DNA of 64,000 nucleotides from Acidimicrobiales bacterium (GTDB taxonomy: Bacteria > Actinomycetota > Acidimicrobiia > Acidimicrobiales > UBA8190): NCBI GenBank assembly GCA_035531755.1, contig DATKSK010000049.1:1-64000 (forward strand), read 5' to 3'. The notes below the pieces were generated by a model. The model worked only from the letters and a program-made list of their open reading frames with translations. It made no database searches and was not told the origin of the DNA. The translations under genes and the position numbers were made by a program. Below, in pieces: positions 14,769 through 24,000 of this stretch. Positions within the stretch are counted from its first letter, which is position 1; every line of letters begins with the position of its first letter.

Positions 14769-16799
14769 CTACGCGCCGCGGCGCGTGGTCGAGTGTGTCG
14801 TGCGGCGGTGCTCGAGGAAGTCCACGAGCACGTAGTCGCCGAGCGTCTCGGGCGTGGTGAAGAACGCCCTCCCGCGGTTGAGCTTGGTCATCTGCTCGAC
14901 GAACCCCTGCAGCGACCGGTTGGCGTCGAGCATGAAGGTGTTGATGGTGATGCCGGCACGCGTGCAGCGCACGACCTCCGCCAGGGTGACGCGCACCGTC
15001 TCGGCCGTGGGCGGGTAGTTGAAGTCCACGGTGAAGCCGCCGACGCCGTCGGGGATGATGTGGGCGGTGGGCTCGCCGTCGGTGATCATGATGATCTGCT
15101 TGGTCCCGGTCCGGTGCGCCAGCATGCGGCGGGCGAGCATGAGCCCGTGCTGCATGTTGGTGCCGTAGACGAAGTCCCACGACACCTCGGGGAGCTCCTG
15201 GGGCTTGATCTCGCGGGCCACCTCGGAGAAGCCGACGAGCCCGAGGAAGTCGCGGGGAAAGCGCGTGGAGATCAAGGTGTGCAGTGCGATGGCGACCTTC
15301 TTGGCGGCCAGGAAGTTGTCGCGCATCGGCATCGACAGCGACAGGTCGACCATGAGCACGGTGGATGCCCGCGTCATCTGCTCGGTCCGTGAGATCTCGA
15401 AGTCGCCGGGCTCGAGGCGCACCGGGGTGCCCGCGCCGGCGCGGCTCACGGCGTTGTGGACCGTGCGCTGGATGTCGAGGGTGAAGGGGTCGCCGAACTC
15501 GTAGGGCTTGGTCTGGCCCTCGGGCTCGTGGCCGGTGCCCACGAAGGTGTTGCGATGGCCGCCGAGGCGGTCCTTGGCGAGCTTCGAGAACAGGTCCGTG
15601 AGCGCCTGCTGGCCGATCTTGCGGATCCCGAGCGCGGTGAGCTCGTAGCGCCCCTCGCGCTGCTCGATGAGGCCGGCCGCCTCGAGCTCGCGCGCCAGGC
15701 GCGCCAGGCTGTCGAGGGACCGGGCGGCGTCCTCGCCGAGGTACTTCGTGACCTGGTCGAGGTCCACCTCCGCCAGGGCGCCGGGCGAGGTGGCCGAGCG
15801 CAGGAACTGCTCGAGCTGGTCCATCTCCCCCAGGCGCCGGGCGGCCGCGGCGGCGTCGGCGAGGCCCATGGGATCGGAGCCGCTGAAGCGGTAGCGCCGG
15901 CCCCACCCCGCGCCCGGCACGGCGCGCTGCAGGTTCTCCGACAGGCGGTCGACCTGCCAACGCAGGTCGAGGTCCTCGAACAGCGAGTCGGCCAGCGCCT
16001 GGAGCTGGGCGCGCTGCTCGGGCGACATGGAGTCGAGCGCCGCCTGGACCGCGGCCATCTGGGCGGCGAACTGCTCGAGGAGCTCGTCGAGGTTCTGGGG
16101 ATTGCCCGGGAAGAAGTCGCCGAACCGGTCCATGAACGACTCGAACGACGGGTCGATCTCCTGGCCCTGCTCGCGCTGCTCGATCATGCGGTTCAGGGAG
16201 TCGAGCATCTGCCGGACGCGCTCGAGCTGCTCCGGGTCGGGATTCGCCATGGCGTCGGACATCTGGTCGAACCAGCTCTTCGTGATCTCCTCGCGCAGCT
16301 TGTCGAGGAGCTGCTCGAAGTGCTCGCGGGCCTCGGAGGAGACGAAGTCGTACTGCTGCAGGCCGCGCACCTTCCCGGCCAGGTCGGTGGGCAGCAGGTC
16401 GAGCTCGACACTGCGCTCGGCGACGACGTCGTCGGTGACCTGGCGGCGACGCTCGTCGCCCGACTCGCGGGCCTCGGACGCCAACGAGGTCAACCCGGCG
16501 CGCTCCTCGGCCACCACCTGGTCGAGCGCCTGGGCGATCTCGTGGAAGGCCCCGCCGAGGTCCCCGCGCTCGAGCTCCTCCTGGCGCTGCTGGCGCAGGC
16601 GCTCCATGAGCTCGCGCAGCCCCTGCACCTGCTCGCCGTCGGGGCGGCGGAACCCCGAGGTGAGCAGCCGGCGCAGGGCGGCGTCGGGGTCCCCGTGGTA
16701 CAGCAGGTCGTCGGCGAGCTCGGCGAACAGCGAGTCGATGTCGTCTTCGAAGCCGCGCTGGGAGCCGTCCCAGCGTCGGTACTCCCAGTGGCGGGTCAC
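14769..16799 (-). CDS. von Willebrand factor A domain protein
   Basis: A 676-residue cytoplasmic protein. The N-terminal two thirds are helical and charged, with Gln/Glu/Arg-rich stretches. A VWA domain occupies about residues 450-640. The metal-ion-dependent adhesion site is visible as D-L-S-L-S in VLMVDLSLSMPM, with the later Thr and Asp (GTNMQHGLML and IIMITDGEPTAH). Proteins of this type work with a MoxR AAA ATPase, as in chelatase-like complexes, to insert metal or remodel a target. The MoxR partner is directly upstream, 37 bp away. The GTG at 16799 begins VTRHWEYRRWDG, a plausible N-terminus. The target is unknown. Confidence 0.85.
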   Translation of the reverse strand: MTRHWEYRRWDGSQRGFEDDIDSLFAELADDLLYHGDPDAALRRLLTSGFRRPDGEQVQGLRELMERLRQQRQEELERGDLGGAFHEIAQALDQVVAEERAGLTSLASEARESGDERRRQVTDDVVAERSVELDLLPTDLAGKVRGLQQYDFVSSEAREHFEQLLDKLREEITKSWFDQMSDAMANPDPEQLERVRQMLDSLNRMIEQREQGQEIDPSFESFMDRFGDFFPGNPQNLDELLEQFAAQMAAVQAALDSMSPEQRAQLQALADSLFEDLDLRWQVDRLSENLQRAVPGAGWGRRYRFSGSDPMGLADAAAAARRLGEMDQLEQFLRSATSPGALAEVDLDQVTKYLGEDAARSLDSLARLARELEAAGLIEQREGRYELTALGIRKIGQQALTDLFSKLAKDRLGGHRNTFVGTGHEPEGQTKPYEFGDPFTLDIQRTVHNAVSRAGAGTPVRLEPGDFEISRTEQMTRASTVLMVDLSLSMPMRDNFLAAKKVAIALHTLISTRFPRDFLGLVGFSEVAREIKPQELPEVSWDFVYGTNMQHGLMLARRMLAHRTGTKQIIMITDGEPTAHIIPDGVGGFTVDFNYPPTAETVRVTLAEVVRCTRAGITINTFMLDANRSLQGFVEQMTKLNRGRAFFTTPETLGDYVLVDFLEHRRTTHSTTRRGA

Positions 16800-16836
16800 G
16801 GCGCGGGCTCGGCCACGGCGCCGGCCGGGGCGCTCG

Positions 16837-18273
16837 TCATCCCCGGCCCCGGTAGGTCGCCTTGGTGCCGGCCGCCTCCTTGTTGAGCCGCTTGGTGAGG
16901 TGCAGGCCCTCCAGGATGAACTCGGCGGCGGACGCCACGGCGCCGGGTGTCTCGCTGCCGGCGAGGGCCAGGCAGGGCCCTTCGAGCGCGGGGACCTGCG
17001 CCAGCAGCTCGCCGTAGGCCGAGGCCGGGAGGTCGTCGCCGGCGTGCACCACCATGGCCTCGTCGAACGCGCTGACCACGGGGCCCAGCTGCTCGGTGGG
17101 GCAGCGGCGGCGGAAGACCGTGAGCACGGCGGCGGAGACGAGGCCTTGCAGGATGCGCTCCTCGCGCCCCTCCTCGAGGGCTTCGATCTCGATCTTGCCC
17201 TGGGTCGAGCTGATGAGCGCGCCGAGGTCGCTGATGCGGGGCACGGCGTCCGCCTCACCCAGGCGCAGGGCCCGCCGCACGGCGTTGGCCGCCAGGGTCT
17301 CGTAGTTCGAGATGCTGAGGCGCACCGACACCCCGGAGCGCTGGTTCACGTGCGGGCTCTGCCGGGCGAGCTGCGACAGCTCGGCGACGATCTCCGCCAT
17401 GAAGTCGGGCACCTCCACCCGGGGGCCGTCGGCGGTGTGCACCGGCGGGCGCGCCTCCTGGTGGACGATGGCGAGCTCGGTGTCGGTGTCGGGCGGGTAA
17501 TGGGTCCGGATCTGCGCCCCGAAGCGGTCCTTCAGGGGGGTGATGATCCGGCCGCGGTTGGTGTAGTCCTCGGGGTTGGCCGTGGCCACCAGGACGACGT
17601 CGAGCGGGAGCCGGACGGTGAACCCCCGGATCTGCACGTCGCGCTCCTCCAGCACGTTGAGCAGCCCCACCTGGATGCGCTCGGCCAGGTCGGGGAGCTC
17701 GTTGACGGCGAAGATGCCCCGGTTCGAGCGCGGCACGAGGCCGTAGTGCAGGGTGAGCTCGTCGGAGAGGTAGCGGCCCTCGGCCACCTTGATCGGGTCG
17801 ACCTCCCCGATGAGGTCGGCGATGGAGGTGTCCGGCGTGGCGAGCTTCTCGGAGAACCGCAGCTCCCGGTGGACCCACGCCACGGGCGTGGCGTCGCCCT
17901 CGGCGGCCACGAGGTCACGGGCGTGGCGGGACACGGGCCGCGTGGGGTCGTCGCGGATCTCGGAGCCGGCCACCACGGGCAGCCACTCGTCGAGCAGCGC
18001 CGTGAGCGACCGGACGATGCGGGTCTTCGCCTGGCCCCGCTCGCCGAGGAGGATGACGTCGTGGCCGGCGAGGAGCGCGTTCTCCAGCTGGGGCAGCACC
18101 GTGTCCTCGAACCCGAGCACCCCCTCGACGAGGGGCTGCCCGGCGGCGATGCGGGCGGCGGCGTTGCGGCGGATCTCCTCGTGGACCGGGACCGACTCCC
18201 ACCCCGAGGACCGCAGCTCGCCGAGCGTGGAGGGGAGGGTCGCGGGGGGGTCGGGGGGGATGGTGGCGCTCAT
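16837..18273 (-). CDS. MoxR-type AAA+ ATPase
   Basis: A 478-residue AAA+ ATPase of the MoxR/magnesium-chelatase-I group. Walker A is GERGQAKT. A Walker B region reads RGIFAVNELPDLAERIQ, with Asn-Glu at the usual Asp-Glu position. The sensor 1 segment is VLVATANPEDYTNRGR. The C-terminal lid is long and ends in a basic tail. MoxR ATPases act as chaperones that assemble or activate complexes with VWA partners, and the VWA gene follows in the same operon. The start codon is preceded by TAGGCT at 6 nt, so the operon mRNA is probably leaderless. Confidence 0.88.
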   Translation of the reverse strand: MSATIPPDPPATLPSTLGELRSSGWESVPVHEEIRRNAAARIAAGQPLVEGVLGFEDTVLPQLENALLAGHDVILLGERGQAKTRIVRSLTALLDEWLPVVAGSEIRDDPTRPVSRHARDLVAAEGDATPVAWVHRELRFSEKLATPDTSIADLIGEVDPIKVAEGRYLSDELTLHYGLVPRSNRGIFAVNELPDLAERIQVGLLNVLEERDVQIRGFTVRLPLDVVLVATANPEDYTNRGRIITPLKDRFGAQIRTHYPPDTDTELAIVHQEARPPVHTADGPRVEVPDFMAEIVAELSQLARQSPHVNQRSGVSVRLSISNYETLAANAVRRALRLGEADAVPRISDLGALISSTQGKIEIEALEEGREERILQGLVSAAVLTVFRRRCPTEQLGPVVSAFDEAMVVHAGDDLPASAYGELLAQVPALEGPCLALAGSETPGAVASAAEFILEGLHLTKRLNKEAAGTKATYRGRG

Positions 18274-18279
18274 GCGGCG

Positions 18280-18285
18280 AGCCTA
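18280..18285 (-). promoter_or_regulatory. -10 element of the moxR-VWA operon, leaderless
   Basis: TAGGCT ends 6 nt before the ATG at 18273. Confidence 0.5.
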
Positions 18286-18319
18286 TGCCCGTGTGCGGCT
18301 GCGCTCGGCCGCGGGCTCC

Positions 18320-18344
18320 GGCCCGCCGGGCCGCCCGGCGGGCC
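18320..18344. repeat. 12-bp GC inverted repeat between divergent operons
   Basis: ggcccgccgggc and its complement are separated by one base, between the divergent moxR and sdh operons. Its place upstream of both operons argues for a regulatory or structural role rather than a terminator. Confidence 0.4.
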
Positions 18345-18530
18345 ACCCGAGACCCGGGCTTCTGGTGCGAAGCCACCCCGAGGTGGAAGGATGATGCACC
18401 GTCAGACCCCTGGCAGCGTCGCTCGGCCCCCCGGCCCGCGAGGACGGCCGGGGCCGGTGCGAAGTGGGAGGGTGGCCGCCGCGCGCCGATCGATGGGCAG
18501 GCGATCGATGAGAAGGAAGGCGGCGAGGGC

Positions 18531-19358
18531 GTGAGCAGCACACTGCAGGACCTGAAGCCCGTACCGGTCGAGCTCGGCGGCGTGCGGGGCGGGCCCGATG
18601 TCCGCACCCTGCGACGCGACCGCTGGTGGCGCAATCCCGCGGTCACCGTCGCCTTCCTCACCGTGATCGTGGTCTACGCCACGTGGGCCGTGTTCCAGAA
18701 CGCCCACTACTACGTGGGCGCCGGGTCGCACCGGGACCTCATCTCGCCGCTCTACTCGCCGTGCATCGTCGGCAGCTGCGTGCCCGGCGCCGGCGGGAGC
18801 TTCACCCTCACGTGGTGGCGCATCTCGCCGGGCCTGCTGGCCCTGCTCATCCCGGGCGGGTTCCGGATGACCTGCTACTACTACCGCAAGGCCTACTACC
18901 GGGGCTTCTGGCAGTCCCCGCCGGCGTGCGGCGTCGCCGACGGCCACGCCCGGTACACCGGCGAGCGGCGCTTCCCGCTCGTGCTGCAGAACCTGCACCG
19001 CTACTTCTTCGTGCTGGCCCTGGTGTTCAACGTGATCCTGACGATCGACGCCGTCATGTCCTTCCGGCTGCCCGGCGACGGTGGCATCGGCATGAGCGTG
19101 GGCACCCTGGTGCTGTGCACCAACGCCGTCCTGCTGTGGCTGTACTCGGCGTCGTGCCATGCGTGTCGCCACCTGTGCGGCGGCCACGTGGACCAGTTCT
19201 CCAAGCACCCCGTGCGGTACCGGCTCTGGAAGCTCGTCACCCCCCTGAACGGGCGGCACATGCAGATCGCCTGGGCGAGCCTGGCGGTCGTGGCGCTGGC
19301 GGACCTCTACGTGCGCCTGGTGGCGAGCGGCGCGTTCCACGACCCCAAGATCTTCTGA
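18531..19358 (+). CDS. sdhC: succinate dehydrogenase membrane subunit (Sdh1 type)
   Basis: A 275-residue membrane protein with about five hydrophobic helices. It resembles the roughly 270-residue membrane anchor of mycobacterial Sdh1, not the small classical SdhC/SdhD. Features shared with that family are RMTCYYYRKAYYRGFWQSPP, LQNLHRYFF and a Cys/His-rich loop C209-H-A-C212-R-H214-L-C216. Mycobacterial Sdh1 has been shown to carry a membrane-embedded Rieske-type cluster, and these residues are the natural candidates for its ligands; I infer that from motif only. It passes electrons from SdhB to quinone. The GTG at 18531 follows a purine-rich stretch; the gene leads the sdhCAB operon. Confidence 0.85.
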   Translation: MSSTLQDLKPVPVELGGVRGGPDVRTLRRDRWWRNPAVTVAFLTVIVVYATWAVFQNAHYYVGAGSHRDLISPLYSPCIVGSCVPGAGGSFTLTWWRISPGLLALLIPGGFRMTCYYYRKAYYRGFWQSPPACGVADGHARYTGERRFPLVLQNLHRYFFVLALVFNVILTIDAVMSFRLPGDGGIGMSVGTLVLCTNAVLLWLYSASCHACRHLCGGHVDQFSKHPVRYRLWKLVTPLNGRHMQIAWASLAVVALADLYVRLVASGAFHDPKIF

Positions 19359-19381
19359 GCGCCGGCGCGAAGGACACCCGA

Positions 19382-21187
19382 ATGCCCGATCACGAGAACC
19401 ACGACTACGACGTCGTCGTCGTCGGCGCCGGCGGTGCGGGCCTCCGGGCCGCCATCGAGGCGCGCGAGCTCGGCCAGCGCACGGCCCTGGTGTGCAAGTC
19501 GCTGCTCGGCAAGGCCCACACGGTCATGGCCGAAGGCGGCGCGGCGGCGGCCATGGGCAACGTCTGGCCCGAGGACAACTGGAAGGTCCACTTCCGCGAC
19601 ACCATGCGCGGCGGCAAGATGCTCAACAACTGGCGCATGGCGCAGCTCCACGCCCAGGAGGCGCCGGACCGGATCTACGAGCTCGAGCGCTGGGGGGCGC
19701 TGTTCGACCGCACCGGAGACGGTCGCATCCTGCAGCGGGACTTCGGTGGCCACCGCTACGCGCGCCTCGCCCACGTCGGGGACCGCACCGGCCTGGAGCT
19801 GATCAGAACACTGCAGCAGCGCGCCGTGACGCTCGGCATCGACGTGTTCATGGAGTGCAAGATCCTGCGCCTCCTGAAGGACGGCGACGGCACGGTGAGT
19901 GCGGCCGTCGGGTACTGGCGACCCACCGGCGAGATCGTCTCGTTCACCGCCAAGGCGTTCGTGCTGGCCACCGGGAGCATCGGCAAGTCGTGGCTCTACA
20001 CCTCGAATTCCTGGGAGTCCACCGGCGACGGGCACGCCATGGCGGCGTGGGCGGGCGCCGACATGATCGACATGGAGTTCGTGCAGTTCCACCCCACCGG
20101 CATGGTCTGGCCGCTGTCAGTGCGGGGCATCCTCGTCACCGAGGGCGTGCGCGGCGACGGCGGCGTGCTGCGCAACACCGACGGCCGGCGCTTCATGTTC
20201 GACTACATCCCCGACATGTTCGCCGCCGAGACGGCCGACACCGAGGACGAGGCCGACCGCTGGTACGACGACCACACCAACAACCGCCGCCCGCCGGAGC
20301 TGCTGCCGCGTGACGAGGTCGCCCGGTCGATCAACTCCGAGGTGAAGGCGGGCCGGGGCGGCCCCCACGGCGGCGTGTTCCTGGACATCGCCACCCGCCG
20401 CAGCGCCGAGGACATCCGCCGGCGCCTCCCCTCGATGTATCACCAGTTCAAGGAGCTCGCCGGCGTCGACATCACCGCCCAGCCCATGGAAGTGGGCCCG
20501 ACGTGCCACTACATGATGGGGGGCGTGCGCGTCGACGCCGACACCGAGCACTCCACGGTCCCAGGGCTCTTCGCCGCCGGCGAGGTGGCGGGCGGCATGC
20601 ACGGCGCCAACCGCCTCGGGGGCAACTCGCTGTCGGACCTCCTCGTGTTCGGCCGGCGGGCGGGCATGGCCGCCGCCGAGTTCGCCCAGGGCCGCACGGG
20701 CTCGCCGACGGTGGACGCCGCCGAGGCGTCGGCGGTGGTCGCCGAGGCCGAGGCCCCCCTCGGGCGCGAAGGCGGGGAGAGCCCGTACGACGTCCACCAG
20801 TCGCTGCAAAAGACCATGCAGGACCTGGTGGGCATCATCCGGACCGAGCCCGAGCTCCGCCAGGCGCTCGACGCTCTCGACGTGCTGGAGGAGCGGGCCG
20901 GGAAGCTGTCGGTGTCGGGCGGCCGCGCCTACAACCCGGGGTGGAACCTCGCCACCGACCTGCCCTCCATGCTGACGGTGTCACGGCTCGTCACCTCGGG
21001 CGCGCTCGAGCGGCGCGAGAGCCGCGGCGGCCACACCCGCGAGGACTTCCCGGCCCCGGACGGCGAGCTCGGGCGGGTCAACCTGGTGCAGCGCATCGAC
21101 GCCGACGCCCGGTACACGCTCACGCCCGAGCCGCTCGCCGACATGCCCGCCGAGCTGAAGCAGCTGTTCGAGGAGGAGCCCCACTGA
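19382..21187 (+). CDS. sdhA: succinate dehydrogenase flavoprotein subunit
   Basis: A 601-residue FAD-binding subunit that oxidises succinate to fumarate. The dinucleotide-binding start is YDVVVVGAGGAGLRAAIEA. The residues around the covalent FAD His and the family signatures FHPTGMVWP, GPTCHYMMGGVRVDAD and GLFAAGEVAGGMHGANRLGG are present. The C-terminal capping part includes the Arg-rich segment before the stop. It lies 23 bp after sdhC, and its TGA shares one base with the sdhB ATG (TGATG). Together with sdhB this is the catalytic dimer facing the cytoplasm. Confidence 0.95.
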   Translation: MPDHENHDYDVVVVGAGGAGLRAAIEARELGQRTALVCKSLLGKAHTVMAEGGAAAAMGNVWPEDNWKVHFRDTMRGGKMLNNWRMAQLHAQEAPDRIYELERWGALFDRTGDGRILQRDFGGHRYARLAHVGDRTGLELIRTLQQRAVTLGIDVFMECKILRLLKDGDGTVSAAVGYWRPTGEIVSFTAKAFVLATGSIGKSWLYTSNSWESTGDGHAMAAWAGADMIDMEFVQFHPTGMVWPLSVRGILVTEGVRGDGGVLRNTDGRRFMFDYIPDMFAAETADTEDEADRWYDDHTNNRRPPELLPRDEVARSINSEVKAGRGGPHGGVFLDIATRRSAEDIRRRLPSMYHQFKELAGVDITAQPMEVGPTCHYMMGGVRVDADTEHSTVPGLFAAGEVAGGMHGANRLGGNSLSDLLVFGRRAGMAAAEFAQGRTGSPTVDAAEASAVVAEAEAPLGREGGESPYDVHQSLQKTMQDLVGIIRTEPELRQALDALDVLEERAGKLSVSGGRAYNPGWNLATDLPSMLTVSRLVTSGALERRESRGGHTREDFPAPDGELGRVNLVQRIDADARYTLTPEPLADMPAELKQLFEEEPH

Positions 21188-22140
21188 TGGCCGAGGTGAC
21201 CATGCAGGTCTGGCGCGGCGACGACGGCGGCGGGCAGTTCGCCGAGTACGTCATGCCCGCCGTGGAGGGCGAGGTCGTCCTGGACGTGATCCACCGCATC
21301 CAGGCGGGCCCGGCGCCCGACCTCGCCTGCCGGTGGAACTGCAAGGCGGGCAAGTGCGGGTCGTGCTCGGCCGAGATCAACGGCCTGCCCAAGCTGATGT
21401 GCATGACCCGTATGGACCAGCTGCCCGAGGACGAGCCCGTGGTGGTGGCGCCCATGCGCACGTTCCCGGTCATCCGGGACCTCGTGACCGACGTGTCGTT
21501 CAACTACACGATGGCCCGGCAGGTGCCGCCGCTCAAGCCCCGGGCCCCGGAGCCCGACGGCACGTACCGGATGATGCAGATCGACATCGAGCGCGGGCAG
21601 GAGTTCCGCAAGTGCATCGAGTGCTTCATGTGCCAGGACGTGTGCCACGTCATCCGGGACCACGAGGACAACAAGGCCACCTACGCCGGGCCGCGGCTGT
21701 TCATCCGGTACATGGAGCTGGAGTCCCATCCCCTCGACACCGACGACCGGCGCGAGCTGCTGCGCCAGCGCATGGGCCTCGGCCTCTGCAACATCACCAA
21801 GTGCTGCACCGAGGTGTGCCCCGAGCACATCAAGATCACCGACAACGCCATCATCCCGCTGAAGGAGCGGGTCGTGGACGCGTCCTACGACCCGGTCGCC
21901 TGGCTCGGCCGCAAGATCCTCCGCCGCACGAAGCGCTCGGCGCTCGAGGCGGCGCTCGACGCACCCGCACAGCGCGAGCCGACACGCCTGGAGACCACGG
22001 CGCGCACCGGCAGCCTGGCGGCGTCGTCGACCCCCGCCCCCGTCCCCCCCCCGGTCGCCGACGGCAGCTCGGAGCGTGCCGTCGCCGGGGGAGACACCGG
22101 CACTGCCGTCTCCGACGGCGGCACCGGCCCCGGCACCTGA
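21187..22140 (+). CDS. sdhB: succinate dehydrogenase iron-sulfur subunit
   Basis: A 317-residue Fe-S subunit. The 2Fe-2S motif is CRWNCKAGKCGSC with a distal Cys in LMCMTRM. The 4Fe-4S/3Fe-4S motifs are CIECFMCQDVC and CNITKCCTEVCP. It carries electrons from SdhA to the membrane subunit. The last 60 residues are a Pro/Ala/Thr/Gly-rich extension that the enzyme does not need (related subunits are about 250 residues), which suggests a disordered tail. The ATG overlaps the sdhA stop by one base. Confidence 0.94.
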   Translation: MAEVTMQVWRGDDGGGQFAEYVMPAVEGEVVLDVIHRIQAGPAPDLACRWNCKAGKCGSCSAEINGLPKLMCMTRMDQLPEDEPVVVAPMRTFPVIRDLVTDVSFNYTMARQVPPLKPRAPEPDGTYRMMQIDIERGQEFRKCIECFMCQDVCHVIRDHEDNKATYAGPRLFIRYMELESHPLDTDDRRELLRQRMGLGLCNITKCCTEVCPEHIKITDNAIIPLKERVVDASYDPVAWLGRKILRRTKRSALEAALDAPAQREPTRLETTARTGSLAASSTPAPVPPPVADGSSERAVAGGDTGTAVSDGGTGPGT

Positions 22141-22168
22141 GCGCACCGGCGAGAGCTCGGCGTCCCCG

Positions 22169-22576
22169 GTGGTCCGGTTCCTCAGCCCGGAGTGGGTCGT
22201 CGCCTTCAACGAGGCCGTGGCCGGCGTCGAGGTGGCGCCCCCGGGTGACGACGCCGGCCTGGCGACGCGTGACGGTTCGTTCAGCATGGGCCAGGTCGTC
22301 ACGGGGGGGCCCGGCGGTGAAGCCCGCACCACCCTCCGGGTGGGGGGCGGGCGGGTCGCCATGGAGGAGGGCGAGGCCGGCGACGCCGACGTCACCGTCC
22401 GGGTGGCGTGGGTCGACGCCGTGGCGCTGGCGGCCGGCGACCTCGTCCCGGGCGAGGCCATCGCCGCAGGTCGGGTGCGTGTCCGCGGGGACCTCTCGGT
22501 CCTGGCCGAGGCCCGGTCCGTGCTCCTCGCGCTCCAGCTGCACCTCGACGAATTGCGGAAGCGCACTGAGTACTGA
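22169..22576 (+). CDS. SCP2 sterol-carrier-like domain protein
   Basis: About 135 residues resembling the SCP2 sterol-binding fold: RFLSPEWVVAFNEAVAGVEV at the N-terminus, then beta-strands with TTLRVGGGRVAME and DADVTVRVAW, and a C-terminal AIAAGRVRVRGDLSVL. SCP2 domains bind lipids or acyl-CoA. It follows sdhB closely. The start is uncertain: a reading from GTG 22076 would overlap the sdhB tail by 65 bp and is only a Pro/Ala-rich stretch, so GTG 22169 is preferred. A metabolic link to the sdh operon is not evident. Confidence 0.62.
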   Translation: MVRFLSPEWVVAFNEAVAGVEVAPPGDDAGLATRDGSFSMGQVVTGGPGGEARTTLRVGGGRVAMEEGEAGDADVTVRVAWVDAVALAAGDLVPGEAIAAGRVRVRGDLSVLAEARSVLLALQLHLDELRKRTEY

Positions 22577-22590
22577 TTTCGCAATCGGAG

Positions 22591-22596
22591 TACAGT
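22591..22596 (+). promoter_or_regulatory. -10 element of a small hypothetical gene
   Basis: TACAGT lies 46 nt upstream of the ATG at 22643; GAGTAC occurs twice around it, 20 bp apart. Confidence 0.35.
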
Positions 22597-22642
22597 CGAA
22601 CTCGAGGACGGCCCCGCGAGGGAGCCGGTGAGGGGAGGTTCC

Positions 22643-22876
22643 ATGACCGTGCCCGGTGTGCTGGACGACCAGGCCCTCCGTCGCTACCGCGAGCTGCTCG
22701 ACGCCGAGGACGCCGCATTCGACGAGCTGGAGCATGCCTACGAGGAGGGCGACCGCACCCACTTCGAGGCCGACCTGTCCGCCTGGCGCGAGTCCCTGGC
22801 ACGGAAGCTGGCCTTCTTGCAGCGCCTGGGCATCGACGTCCCCCAGCCGTCGATCGCCCAGCCCGTCACGGTCTGA
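22643..22876 (+). CDS. small hypothetical protein
   Basis: Seventy-seven residues, unrecognised. Almost all helical: DQALRRYRELLDAEDAAFDE and a second acidic amphipathic helix (WRESLARKLAFLQRLGI). The strong site GGGGAGG six nucleotides before the ATG decides the start over an in-frame GTG at 22628. It has its own -10-like sequence and a terminator-like hairpin just after its stop, so it looks like a stand-alone unit. Confidence 0.55.
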   Translation: MTVPGVLDDQALRRYRELLDAEDAAFDELEHAYEEGDRTHFEADLSAWRESLARKLAFLQRLGIDVPQPSIAQPVTV

Positions 22877-22880
22877 TCCA

Positions 22881-22906
22881 CCCCGGCGGCCTGCTGCCGC
22901 CCGGGG
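22881..22906. terminator. hairpin between convergent genes
   Basis: ccccggcggc pairs with gccgcccgggg across a 5-nt loop with one bulge, between the small gene and convergent mdh. Confidence 0.5.
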
Positions 22907-22913
22907 AGGGTGC

Positions 22914-23906
22914 TCAGCCCAGCAGGTCGCGCACCGCAGCGCGCTCGGACTCGAGTTCCTCGGTGGTCAGTGCGATCCGCCCCTGGGCGAAGTCGCTGTG
23001 CCCGAGCCCTTCCACCACGCCCCACGTCGAGCCGTCGGAGCGGATGGGGAACCCGAAGACGAGGCCCTCGGGGGTGGCGTACTGGCCGTTCGACACGACC
23101 GCCAGGGACACGCACTCCCCCGCCGGGGTGGGGTTCACGATGCTGCGCACGGAGTCGACCACGGCGTTGGCGGCCGACGCCGCCGACGAGGCCCCGCGGG
23201 CCTCGATGATCTTCGCCCCGCGCTGCTGGACCGTTGTGATGAACTCGCCCTGGAGCCACGCCGCGTCGTCGATGACGTCGGTGGCCGGCGTGCCGTCGAT
23301 GCGGGCGTTCTCGAAGTCGGGGAACTGCGTCGAGGAGTGGTTGCCCCAGATCGCCATGCCCGTGACCGATGTCACCGGCACCCCCGCCTTGCGCGCCAGC
23401 AGGCTCTGCGCCCGGTTCTGGTCGAGGCGCGTCATGGCGAACCAGCGGTCGTCGGGCACCTCGGGCGCGTGCGCGCGGGCGATGAGGCAGTTGGTGTTGC
23501 ACGGGTTCCCCACCACGAGGACGCGCACGTCGGAGGCGGCGTGGGCGGCGATGGCCTCGCCCTGGGGGCCGAAGATGCCGCCGTTGATGGTCAGGAGGTC
23601 GTTGCGCTCCATGCCCGCCTTGCGGGGGATCGACCCCACGAGCAGGGCCCACGACGTGCCGTCGAAGGCGGTCTTGGCGTCGGACGTGGGCTCGATGCCG
23701 GCGAGGAGGGGGAAGGCGCAGTCGTCGAGCTCCATGACCACGCCCTGGAGCGCGCCCAGGGCGGGCTCGATCTCGAGGAGGCGCAGCACCACGGGCTGGT
23801 CGGGGCCGAACATCTGGCCCGACGCGATGCGGAAGAGGAGCGAGTAGCCGATCTGCCCGGCGGCGCCGGTGACGGTGACGTGGACGGGAGTTCTCGACGG
23901 GGTCAT
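22914..23906 (-). CDS. mdh: malate dehydrogenase
   Basis: A 330-residue enzyme that interconverts malate and oxaloacetate with NAD. The nucleotide-binding start is [20 protein letters not shown], with [19 protein letters not shown] following. The active-site loop includes [19 protein letters not shown] and the catalytic His in [16 protein letters not shown]. The length and motifs fit the long-form group I malate dehydrogenases typical of actinobacteria. It sits with sdh, icd and sucCD as part of a TCA-cycle neighbourhood. A -10 hexamer 6 nt before the ATG suggests a leaderless transcript. Confidence 0.95.
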   Translation of the reverse strand: MTPSRTPVHVTVTGAAGQIGYSLLFRIASGQMFGPDQPVVLRLLEIEPALGALQGVVMELDDCAFPLLAGIEPTSDAKTAFDGTSWALLVGSIPRKAGMERNDLLTINGGIFGPQGEAIAAHAASDVRVLVVGNPCNTNCLIARAHAPEVPDDRWFAMTRLDQNRAQSLLARKAGVPVTSVTGMAIWGNHSSTQFPDFENARIDGTPATDVIDDAAWLQGEFITTVQQRGAKIIEARGASSAASAANAVVDSVRSIVNPTPAGECVSLAVVSNGQYATPEGLVFGFPIRSDGSTWGVVEGLGHSDFAQGRIALTTEELESERAAVRDLLG

Positions 23907-23912
23907 GGGCCG

Positions 23913-23918
23913 AGGCTA
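23913..23918 (-). promoter_or_regulatory. -10 element of mdh, leaderless
   Basis: TAGCCT lies 6 nt before the mdh ATG. Confidence 0.5.
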
Positions 23919-24000
23919 CCGGCGCCCGGCCGTGCCCGGCCAGGCCCGGAGAGGTCGCCGGCGCGGGCGCGTGGCGACGCCACGGCCGCTCGGACCGGGG

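Noticed and set aside
22076-22168. Extra 31 N-terminal residues for the SCP2-like protein
   Set aside because: They overlap the disordered sdhB tail by 65 bp, are Pro/Ala-rich, and have no proper ribosome-binding spacing.
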